A DNA stretch of 64,000 nt from Trichinella spiralis (Eukaryota; Nematoda; Enoplea; Trichinellida; Trichinellidae): contig CM012954.1 in assembly GCA_000181795.3 (NCBI GenBank), positions 5,288,402 through 5,352,401 of the forward strand, given 5' to 3'. Positions 52,440-62,418 of the stretch are shown here, piece after piece (within the stretch, counting starts at the first letter, position 1; each line of letters begins with the position of its first letter). Both the position numbers and the translations under genes were made by a program. The notes beneath the pieces were generated by a model. That model was given only the letters and a program-made list of their open reading frames with translations, searched no databases and was not told the DNA's origin.

Positions 52440-54025
52440 ATGAGCAGTGGTGTCGTTGATTTGTCCAATGTACCAAGAGAAGAATGGATGGGTCTACCGT
52501 GGGAAGAATTCTTTTCCAGGTTTTCCAAAGACACCGAACTCAGGAACAATGCTTCAAGTGATTCTGAAGCGGATGATGACCAGTTTACAGTACCATCCGA
52601 TTTAGCAAATTTACCAATAATGGGTATTCGTTAGTAGAGTTGTTTGTTATTTTGTTACCGAAATCCATTTTTTTCAGATTTACCGCCATTTCGAAACTTT
52701 CCTGGTCCGAAAGAATACGTTTTGCACGAGTGTCGACTGTGCGGCTATTATGTCCACTCTTCGGCGCTGAAACGCCATCTCGGTACTGACCGACAGAATG
52801 CTTTTTTCAACCAGTGTTCATGTTGACGGTGTGCATGTTTAAGGAATTCGTCATGGTGATACATTCAAAGAAATTTATGGAAAAAATGTAAATTTGACAG
52901 AAGAGAATAAAACAGACATTACCATAGAAACGGCTTTGTCCAACAGTGAAGAAAATAACGTGAAAAAAGATGTCAACGAGAAGCAAGTTGAAACTGTTGA
53001 AGAAGCAGGAAGTAGTGATGCTGTTGTGAAGAAAAAGACCCAACCGAGCAAAGATCGCAGCAGAAAGTCGACACCACGCGCTGCGCCTTGCAAAAAAGGT
53101 AAATTTAACAGTGATAATAATTATTGAATCATATAGTTCAGAGTAATTTTAGCCGCAGGCAAAAGCAATTCGGGACGAAAGCGTAAGACTGACACGAGCC
53201 ATCCATCTGCTGAATTACAGTTACAAATTTCGAATAATGATAATAAAACGTTCACTGATAAGGAAGAGGTAAATTCACTGGTTGAAATTATCGCAATATT
53301 TACATTTTTCTAGCATTAAATTATTCAATTGTTAAGTTCAATAATGAATTTGTGTAATATTTGAAGCTAACATGCGGTTAATTTAATCAACCAGCAATGA
53401 ATGTACAGCGAAATTGCAATTTTTTAGTGCTTGTTATGTAATACTGTGCAACGAAGAGTATTTTCCATGATAAATAATTTTATTGAATATAAGGTGATTA
53501 AACAAAATTTTCTTTAGCTTTCAACTGTATATCTAAAGCTGTGAAAAATATATATATTTGTTTTTTACTTTAAGTATTTTTTAAAGTAATATTGTATTTT
53601 AGAGATTTGTTTAATGATTTTTTTTCTATTACATTGTGTAGATAGTTTTGGAATCAAAAACTGTTGCTGAAGAACAGTTGAGTGACAGTCAAACTCTTGG
53701 AGTTGCGGCTGCACAGAAGTCGAATGTTGGGAAGAAGATTCGTAAAGCAGCAGCCGTAGCAGTTCATGAAAAAACGGCTAAAGTTTCTGTGTCAAATGTT
53801 GACACGCATGTTGCTGCTGCTGTTGTTGTATGTTGCTTTAATTTATTTGTTCAGCTGTTATTATATATGTATAATTATTATGCAAAGAAATGTGACAACG
53901 TACAGCCAACAAAGACCAGGAAGAGTAACAAAGTGCCGCAAAGAACGGGGCGAAAGAGAGTATCAACTAATAAAACGACGACAAGGCGTGGGAATTTAAA
54001 TGAAAATGAAATTAATGCCGAGTAG
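52440..54025 (+). CDS. ATXN7-type zinc-finger protein, probable SAGA subunit relative
   Basis: Exons 52440-52623, 52678-52782, 52844-53098, 53153-53268 and 53642-54025 join in frame. The protein is 347 residues, or 321 if the in-frame GTATGT...TACAG segment 53828-53905 is an intron. The N-terminal half has MGLPWEEFFSRF and then a C-x2-C-x11-H-x4-H finger (CRLCGYYVHSSALKRHLGIRH) preceded by an FxNFPGPKEYVL block. That spacing and context match zinc finger I of ataxin-7, a subunit of the SAGA deubiquitinase module. The rest is Lys/Glu/Ser/Thr-rich with basic nuclear-targeting-like clusters (GRKRK, RTGRKR). I see no SCA7 domain, which larger ataxin-7 proteins carry, so this may be a reduced homologue or a different protein sharing the finger. 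The start is the first ATG, 25 nt after an AATTTTAG acceptor. Confidence 0.7.
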
Positions 54026-54077
54026 AAATTTTTGCATCATTGTTGAAACTTTACAATTGTTTAATTTGTATAAAGTT

Positions 54078-54082
54078 TCAGA
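54078..54082 (+). promoter_or_regulatory. Probable trans-splice acceptor between two genes
   Basis: GTTTCAG ends at 54081, 56 nt after the stop of the ATXN7-type gene and 4 nt before the ATG of the next. No upstream donor joins in frame to this site, and there is no AATAAA in the gap. This is the pattern of a downstream operon gene receiving a spliced leader. Confidence 0.45.
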
Positions 54083-54085
54083 ATT

Positions 54086-54997
54086 ATGAACGAAACTGAA
54101 CTGCTTCTCAGTGAACAACCATCACTTCAACAGCAACAGCAGCAGCAGCAGCAACGAGAACAAGAAGAACCATCTGAAATTGTCTTGCAGCAACAACAGC
54201 GACAACAACAACAACAACAACAGGCTAATATGCGTCCAAGAATAATCAAACTCTTCCATTCACCAGAATTATTGTCATCCACAGGTGGAGGAACAGTTTT
54301 ACGTCCGCCTCGATTCATGCATTCTTCAACAATGAGGCAAAATTTTCTAGCAGTTGGCAGCAGCTCAACAACATCCACGACATCTTTGGCCAACGTTTCG
54401 AACAGCAATTCTTCGGCTGCTGGTCTCGAATATTACCAAGTATCGCCAACTTATCGAAACGGTGTGCCTTTTTTTGCATTCCGAAGAATTTCTCCTCCAA
54501 CTACTACTACTACTACTGCTGCTGGTATATTTTATTATTTGAACACTTTTTATTATTAACAAATGAAAATTTATGCAAATTTTTTTCACGAAACATTCCC
54601 TTTTACCCTATTATTATTATTATTTTAGCCAATAGTCAGCAACAAGCTGGCAATATTGTAGGATTACAATGTGGTTCGTTGTTAAACTTGGCTACTGGTC
54701 AAATACCATCTGCAGGCGGTAGTAGTAATCAAGCTAATGAAATAAACATGATCCGTTCGAATACGGTTATGGTAAATAAATATATATAAATAAAAAACAT
54801 CAGTATTTCTTAATGATAAAATAGTGCAAAAATGAAAAAAAAATTTTTTTTTCAAATTTCAGAATGCCGAAAATTACGATACAGCAGCATCGAGCGTACT
54901 GCTTGGCCTACAAGCGGCGGTATCGGCTCGTATTACATCTTCGGATGGTCGTGCTGTTCGCCGTGTTGATTCGCTGGATGATTTGCAACTTGACTGA
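54086..54997 (+). CDS. Polyglutamine-rich protein of unknown function
   Basis: Three exons, 54086-54524, 54629-54771 and 54863-54997, give 717 nt in frame and 238 residues. Two glutamine tracts (about residues 15-23 and 35-49, with few interruptions) are followed by MRPRIIKLFHSPELLSS, a Ser/Thr-rich stretch, YYQVSPTYRNGVPFFAFRR, a Thr run, and a C-terminal part with NAENYDTAASSVLLGLQAAV ending RVDSLDDLQLD. I know no family with this arrangement. Its tight spacing behind the ATXN7-type gene suggests co-transcription. The last exon overlaps the last coding exon of the minus-strand protease over 65 bp. Codon use in the Gln and Thr tracts is CAG/CAA and ACT repeats, so length variation between individuals is likely. 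Confidence 0.7.
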
Positions 54998-57809
54998 TAG
55001 AATTATTCATTTTTTGTTCGTCATCTTGGAGTCGATAAAATAACATATATGCATCCGTGTCAAATGACCCTGGTCTATTTTCTTCTGTTAAGGTTCTGAC
55101 GTATAGATCGTCGCAGAGTCTCCAGTCTGTAGAAAAAAAAACATGATGGCATGCAATTTTTGCATCTTCAAGTGAAATAATATCAATATACCGATTCCAG
55201 GTTCATTTTCTGTGGCCGGCAGTGTTACTGAAGCAAAAAAGTGATTGGAAGTCTTAGTTTGCTTTCTATTTGACACTACGCCGTACAACTGGTACTTGGT
55301 ACTTGACGCAGCTGACGCATCCGCACATAGATACGGACTCATATCCAGATCGCTAGAAATAATAATTTTACTCGATAATTTTGCATTTGTGAAAATAAAA
55401 AAAATTTATTTAAACGGAACTTTTCTGCTGATTCTATTATTATTTTATTTATTCGTATTTATAATATATAATAAATAAAAAGTGAAGAACATTTAACCAA
55501 CACCACACCGAAATAGTTACTTACCGTAAAGGATAGGAGATTGGCAAATCGAGATATTTCACAATGTTGCCAAGTACAACAACTCGTTTCATAGTGAAAA
55601 CAAGCACTTTGGGCAAAGATTTCAATTTCAATGATTTCTTTGCTGAACCCAAGCTGTTGCAAGAACTGCATTCTCTCAAAAAGTGCAACTGTTCGTCAGC
55701 AATGTAATAATTCAACAATTCCACCAAATGTACAAGGCGAATGCTGCCATCTAATTGCTCACTCAATTGCATATCATCATTCATAACGGCATTTGGATGC
55801 GTACTGATCCACGTTACGGTAACAGTTCTACTGTTTTCGCAGTTCTTCTTGGAAAGTTCATAAACATTCAATGAATTATTACTATAAAAGCAAAACAAGT
55901 GATCATAGTTCGTCCAGCAATTCGACTTATTATTATTATTTACTTACTCATTATGCGGTGTCGACAATATTTGGCATAATTTGTTTGTTGATTTCACATA
56001 TCCTCTAAAATTATCAAAGTGAGAAAAACCATATGACCAACGGTATGTGGAAACAAAAGTTTATATACTATATGCTTTTTTTAAATTATCACAAAGAAAG
56101 TAGTGCTGTTACTACTATTATTACTACTGCTTACCTGGATTCCCTCAATAGACGAATCATAAAACTTCTGCATGATTCATTACGTTGTCGAGGAAAAACG
56201 GATACTTTACGCTTAGCGGCAATACACGTTTCTAGGTGCACGCTCAGTGAATTTGAGCATTCACTAAATAGAGAATTTTTCAAAGGGCAACTGGTTAATA
56301 AAATACAGCATGTCTGAATGTTTAAATTGAAAATACAAAAAGAAAAATAAACAACTGAAAAGCTACTTACGGACTACAAAAATATGCATTAAAGCACGAA
56401 GAACATATCGTGCATTCGCTTGATAGCCTACCGCTACAGTTGAAGCAACGAAAATGTACATCATCTCTGACCACACAACTTGTAATCACTGTTACGTAGT
56501 ATTCAATGGAATCGGATTGCGTACAGCTGAAAAATATGCAAACTCTTATCACACGCTGCTTGCTGACTTTTACCTTTTTTTTTCATTATACAATTCGTCA
56601 TCACAAAGCTTACACTGAAATCTGCAGAGGATGGTTCATCAAACTGTTTATCGAATAATCTAGCGGTATAATTTGGCCATCCAAAACTGTCGTCAACTAT
56701 AAAATTGCAACATTTCTTGCTAATAAAATAATCGTGTAGCAAAGCAAAGTCAAAACAACAACTGCCATACAATATTACAATAATGCTTTAAAGAAAACAT
56801 ATCTGCAAATAAATTAATAACGTACATTTTCTTCACGTTCATCGAAGATGCTCGCAAATCTGGCAAGCATGTCAGCAACTGTTCTGCATTCACAATCAAC
56901 GGGGAAAATTAACTGAAAAATATAAAGTCGAAAATAATGTATTAAAATATTAGGAAAAAATATAGTTATATAATTTTTACGTCTTTTTTCGATAAATCGG
57001 CGCGCCAAAATGTCACGACGACAAAACGAAATGAAATATTTAATTGAAAAAATTGTTCATCAACGCTTGAAATCTGAAATTCAAATTAATAAAACAATCT
57101 TGGAATGACAAATTGAGGAGCACTGTTGAAAGAAAAATGGAACATACGGCTTGACAACCATCACAGCATATGTCTGATTTTACAGTACCCGAAAAGGTAT
57201 CGAAAATAATCGATCGTCCATTTGCATCTTGCAATTCTTCGTGAAATCGGTACATAAGTGAGTTGAAAAATTCAGACGAATCTTCCTCTTCGTCTTTTAC
57301 AAACGCTGGCATACAAGTGTGGACTTCATTCTGTAAAAAAAACCATGCATTTTATTTCATTAAAAATTATAATTGCAAAAATGTTGTCCGGACCTTAAAT
57401 TTCAGCAACGTGGTCTGCAAAAGTCTACCGTTCCACATGCTCTGAATCAGTTCCGCAAAGTATTCAAAAAGAGTTTCACGTGATTTTAAATCATTGCGAA
57501 ATCTATTCTGAAGAATATAATCTTTTATTTCAACGGTGTTGCATAATACTTGTATTATGCAATTCATATAGCAATTTTTTGATAAATTGTATAAACCCAC
57601 AAAGCCGGGTTTTGCTTCTAATATCATTTCAGCATCAGAAACAGAGTCTTCTGTATCTCCTTAAAAATGACAATCATATAATCAATAAAGATGTAATTAA
57701 ATGTGAGTAAAAATAAAAACGTTTCTTTACTTTGTTGGAGATCAACGGTTTCACACATTTTAAGAATAACTTCCTCAAAATTTGTCAATTTTTTCGCACT
57801 GTCTGGCAT
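54933..57809 (-). CDS. Ubiquitin-specific protease (peptidase C19)
   Basis: A cysteine protease that removes ubiquitin from proteins. Exons 57731-57809, 57394-57659, 57148-57330, 56981-57073, 56826-56912, 56574-56614, 56371-56526, 56135-56290, 55948-56004, 55525-55881, 55192-55352 and 54933-55126 total 1,830 nt in frame, 609 residues. The Cys box is GLYNLSKNCYMNCIIQVLCN with catalytic Cys56 and an Asn five residues before it. EEDSSEFFNSLMYRFHEEL is the second conserved block. CDGC, CKLC and later ECSSC pairs are zinc-finger candidates. SLPKVLVFTMKRV precedes the His box YQLYGVVSNRKQTKTSNHF (His529), and WRLCDD supplies an acidic residue at 551/552. It ends after AYMLFYR with a short His/Gln-rich tail. 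A Cys-rich insert (CFNC...CTIC..C) of about 190 residues splits the core. The subfamily cannot be named. The ATG is 26 nt after an ATTTCAG acceptor. Confidence 0.88.
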
Positions 57810-57837
57810 TTTTATAGGCTTTAACAGTAAAATCACT

Positions 57838-60451
57838 GAAATTAGTGGCACTATTAATAAATAGATCAAACAATCAAAAACAATTAATCAAAAACATTGG
57901 TGATTTAAATTTGACAAAAATTTACAATGGATATTCATTTAACACGTACATAAGCTCAATAATTAATTTATCACAAAATTTGAACAAAAAGATTTCATTT
58001 TTGCATTAGCAGACTGATTGTTTTTATTTTGTTTTTTGTAATATGAATGAAATTTCCACAAAAAATTACTTTTACATTGAAAGAGAAAAAAATATTCAGT
58101 CTACATGGTTTTGTCAAAATTATCCAACATCGAGAAAAGAAGTGAAAAATGAAAAAATTACAAACTGAAACACTAAAAAACAATTTTTTACCTCAAAATA
58201 TTAAATAATAATTACACTGAATTAGTTGAAGATAATAATCGCACTAATTTATTCAAATCAACACAACAACAAAGTAACGCAGGAAATGGTAGAATGAAAA
58301 ACCGTTGTAAAACGATTAAAAATTATTCTTTTTTTAATATACCTGATTTAAACTAAAGTATGTTTAAGAAGAACAGATAAGCAAGTGAATAATTAAATGC
58401 AAAAGGTTCCAAATTGACACGCAGCTGAACGAGATGACAAAACCAACTATACAAATGATAGTGAGGATGAGCACTGGTTGTTTATCACCTTCTGGCTAAA
58501 GTGACATTCAGGCAAGCACAAATATAAATTGTTTCATCATCATTTCGTTACTTCTCAACAAAAAAAAAATCAAAAAGACATATAATAAATTTAAGAAATA
58601 AAGTTTACCTAAAGATGCAGCACATAAATCTAGACATTAGCTACATTACAAATTTTACAAAATATAATGTACAGACAGCCGTGTAGCGAATTTAGTACTG
58701 TTTGTCGGTTTCGACGTCGATTAAAATTCAAATTTTATGCTATTTTAAAGAGAAATATATGAAAATTAAGTGAAATAACCGAAACAATTTGTAACTTGCA
58801 AGTTATTTAAAGATCAAAACAACTTCGCGAATCAGGAAAAGTTCCCCAAATGAAAATCAAGTCATTATTTATAATCTGCTTAATTCGACATTTTTTCAAA
58901 CACACAATAATAGAATCTTTAACAAATGATGACAGTTACTGAAATAATATTAATTTACATGCAAATTTTCTCAAAAATATACCTGAAGCAAGACAACGTT
59001 TCATGATACAGTATTGCCATTTTAAATTAAAATCTGTTAGAATAAAACGAAACCCTTGTTTTTTATGCATAAAAAATATTTATATTACGTCTAATTACTG
59101 AAGTGAAGTAATATTTACATGACAAACAGCTCTTCAAATTAAAAAATACATTACAGTACCTTAACCGTATGAGCCATATCCGACAACAATTGTTCCCCAA
59201 ACGAATTTTGTTGAAACTGTTTTCTTGCATGGTTCATAGTATTCGCTTCTCGGCTTCATTTACGATCGCCTGATCTTAGCTTGGATGAACAGCAACTGAA
59301 ACTGTTTATTATAACCACAAGTTGAGCTTAAATTTCTTCATAAGCCGCAACATATAACAAAATTGCTAAAGAAGAAAAAATACAACAGTTATCTGAATAA
59401 GAAAATAAATGTGGGCAATTTAGAAATTATTTTTTTATTCACACGATATTATTTCAGCTCTCTGGTCATTAAAACACGCTAATTAAAAGTGGTATCGTTC
59501 ACTTGTGCATGATCTTACAATTAACAAAATAATAATTTGAATAGTGATTTGAAAAATACAAACTGTTCATATTGAATAGTGGGTATATGTTTATGTTGCT
59601 AATTGTTCAAATTACTGATCGTATAAAGTTGAACATTATTGAAATTCAGATTTTCAAAAACTGAACAAAGATCATTTTTAAACAATATCAGTTATTGACA
59701 ACCAGAAAAAAAGCAGATATATGAAGGAGTTTCTGTATATTTGAAAAAAATATCAAACAATTTTCTGAAATACATTAATGAGAATATAAATTCAATTTCA
59801 GTAATAGCTTTCTGAAATGAAAATGCATGGCAAAAAATGATTACAATTACATATTCATCCGTGTAAACTTGATTATCACTGATTGTTCTGATAAGCTGAT
59901 AATTTATAAATTTTTGAGCTAGAAATTAATCAACGTTTGATTTAAAAAAGTTTACAATTTATGAAACAAAATTATGAACGAACATTTTTCTGCAAGTAAA
60001 ACACATACCGTTACAAACAAATGTTCCCCAACGTGGTGGATTTGATCCGTCCATTCATCAAGCACAGCTTCGACGATATTTTTTTGTACAATTGTTTTGC
60101 TATTTCATAATTGTTCAATTTGTGCAGATATTAGGAAGCAACTCAATTTTTGAAGTTGGAATGAAGTTTTACGTGACGTGAAAACAACGCAACAATATCC
60201 AATGCCTGAGAGTTTTTCTTTTGCCTCTTGACAACTGCAGTGAAAATTTAAAAACATGAAAATAATAATAAAAGAACAGCAAACCATTCAGTGCCATCTT
60301 ACGAGTGCTGTTGGATCAGTATTCCCCAAAGCAGCTCCAAAGCATTCTTAAGGAGCCAGAACACAAAGAAAACAGAAGACCAGCTGTACAAACGCTACGA
60401 TTATGGAACGTTTGTCATAAATGGTAGAAAAAAGAAAAGTGCAAGTGAAAT
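57838..60451. other. Spacer with scattered exon-like units, no confident gene
   Basis: Mostly AT-rich, but four islands (about 58.82, 59.16-59.28, 60.01-60.07 and 60.30-60.40 kb) are less so, and each contains TTCCCCAA (58841, 59191, 60021 and 60323 approximately). Several good minus-strand donors occur, such as TTTAG|GTAAAC near 58610, TTCAG|GTATAT near 58981, GTTAAG|GTACTG near 59161 and AACG|GTATGT near 60007, with acceptor-like sites between them. Short frames through these units do not give one consistent protein. They may be 5' untranslated exons of the protease gene, a non-coding transcript, or a small unrecognised gene behind ZNHIT6. Confidence 0.4.
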
Positions 60452-62223
60452 TTATTCACTTTCATGATCAGAAAAATTGGTAATGTTGGTTTCCAATCCA
60501 AGATTAAAATAATCTACAAACGGTTGCGATTCAGCTTCTGCATTCGCCTCGGACGAAGTGGACGAAGAGGAAAGTTCCCCCTCGGATCGATAATCAACAT
60601 TCTCATAATTATCACAAATGACAGTCTCATCATTTGAATGGAATCCAACTGTTGAGCTGTTTTCGTTTTTGTCGACAATATTCTGCTGTTCGACAATACG
60701 TTTGGCCAAATTTGCAATCATCTGCTGCTTTCTTTGCCTTCTTTCCGATGATTTCAACAATTTCCTCTTCTTCGGCCCTGCTTCTCCACTTTCCCCCTGA
60801 TCAACTGGATAAAATCGTTTTATTCTACCATTTTGCACTTTTTCACGTTCAACCAATTCTCCATCTTCAACTTCGTCGTCCAATGATTGTTGGTTTCGAA
60901 TTTTCAAATCGGATTCACCAATCCGCTCATCATCACGCATCATTTGCAAAATCTGCCCCACACTCAAATCAGCACAATCGGATTTCCGCAACAACACCTT
61001 GCTTCTCAAATATGCTAATTTCACTGTAACAGAAAAGAAAAATAAAATAAAATAAATTCAACTACATTATTATATGCATACTTGCTTGGTCGAAAATTGG
61101 AAATTTGTGCGCACTTTCAAACTGACAAATGTGAAATGTAGGAAATTCGACAACTATTTTATCTTTCAAAATTTCAATCAAGCTTGAATTCATATCAACA
61201 GCATAATATCTTCAAAAAATATATACATGCATACATACATAAATCTGTATAATAATAATAAAAAAATTTTTTTCCTTTACCTATCATCTTTTGTCCACCA
61301 ATTTTGTTCAACTTTAAAAAAACAACACAAATCATTCAAATTGATGATATTGGCATAATTGTTCAACAAAGCCGACTGTTCGGCAAATTCGGAATTTGGT
61401 TTCGGCTTGAACAAATTTTTCAACAATGTCAATAATGATAACGAATTTGGAATCCTTGAAAATGAACATTGACAATACAAAAAATCGCATAAATTATGCA
61501 AAATTACTTGTCGCATATCACGGACAGTGGATTGTTGTTGTTGCTGTTGAAATGGAAAATAAATTCCACGCTCCAAAATGACGTATCAGCTCTGAAAATT
61601 ATTATCTGATTCAAATTTGGAATTGCTCAATTGAAATTTTACCTTTTATTGTAAAAACTTTTATTTCGCATATTTTTATAGCAATAATGCGGTAAACGAA
61701 CTAACAAAATTCCATTACTGCGACAGTTGTATTGAAAATTTCTATCCTACATTATTTATTAATCAATTAATTAATATAATATAATCAAGTTTGTTTACTT
61801 GGTGTGCATTGTGCTTTTTAAAATATGATGCCAATGTTTCTCGAAAATGATCATACTTTCCTGCCGCTTCCATCAACATATTATAGTCTTAATAATTAGA
61901 ATGTAAAATCAAAAAAAATGGAATATTTTTTCCTCAAATTCCTCACCTTGCATAAAGTTAACAGTGCTATAATTTTGCATAGGCACGAAACGAGTACGAC
62001 AAGCCAAACCGTCGCAGTTGATCAACTGTTTGTGCTTTTTCACGCATTCCAACGAGCAACTTCTCGCTTGACATGCCGGACAACAGTATCTGGCGTTCTT
62101 TTTGCAAACATCGCAATGCTTGTTGTCAAAAGTTGGCTTGCTGTTCTTCTTCTTCTGGTTCAATAATTCTTCCAAACTGCTGATGACATCTTCATCATCG
62201 GATGATTCGCAATTGGAAAACAT
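60452..62223 (-). CDS. znhit6: ZNHIT6/BCD1-like HIT zinc-finger protein, box C/D snoRNP assembly
   Basis: BCD1 proteins are nuclear factors needed to build box C/D snoRNPs. Seven exons (61947-62223, 61799-61887, 61643-61746, 61508-61591, 61281-61454, 61082-61209, 60452-61023) total 1,428 nt in frame, 475 residues, close to the human length of 470. The HIT finger sits at residues 37-70: CDVC, CCPAC, CSLEC, H64 and C70, a C4-C2HC set. After it comes the family's conserved block (RTRFVPMQNYS, a YxxLxE-like stretch, RLPHYCYKNMRNKSFYN, then SFWSVEFIF). The C-terminal 190 residues are acidic and Ser-rich with a basic patch, KKRKLLKSSERRQRKQQ, likely for nuclear import. The ATG lies 15 nt after a TGTGCAG acceptor. 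UBXN6 ends about 195 bp upstream on the same strand, suggesting an operon. Confidence 0.9.
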
Positions 62224-62418
62224 CTATTTATCCAATCACTGCACATGTAAATATATATATAATCAACATTTATCAAATAAAAAATATGCAAATATTCAAG
62301 TACAATTACTCGTGAATCGAAAAAAAAGAAAATTATCATTTTTTAAAGTCAATTATTTTTAAATTTATTCATTGAAGATGAAACAAAAAACAGAAGATGA
62401 AAACCAAGACAATAATAA
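62224..62418 (-). promoter_or_regulatory. Short intercistronic gap with poly(A) signal and splice acceptor
   Basis: Reading the minus strand, the UBXN6 stop is followed about 50 nt later by AATAAA (plus-strand tttatt at 62364-62369). About 125 nt further on comes ACATGTGCAG (ending at 62239), 15 nt before the ZNHIT6 ATG. Cleavage signal then acceptor in a gap of under 200 nt is typical of nematode operons. No promoter-like feature is obvious. Confidence 0.45.

Noticed and set aside
59163-59280. Short minus-strand frames starting MNHARKQF or MKPRSEYY
   Set aside because: Two overlapping frames both look plausible and neither continues through consistent exons, so no protein is called; kept only as part of the exon-like islands.
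57838-60451. Cluster of spliced-leader RNA or snoRNA genes
   Set aside because: Donor-like GT sites occur, but I could not find a convincing Sm site (ATTTTTGG-like) or paired C and D boxes at proper spacing.
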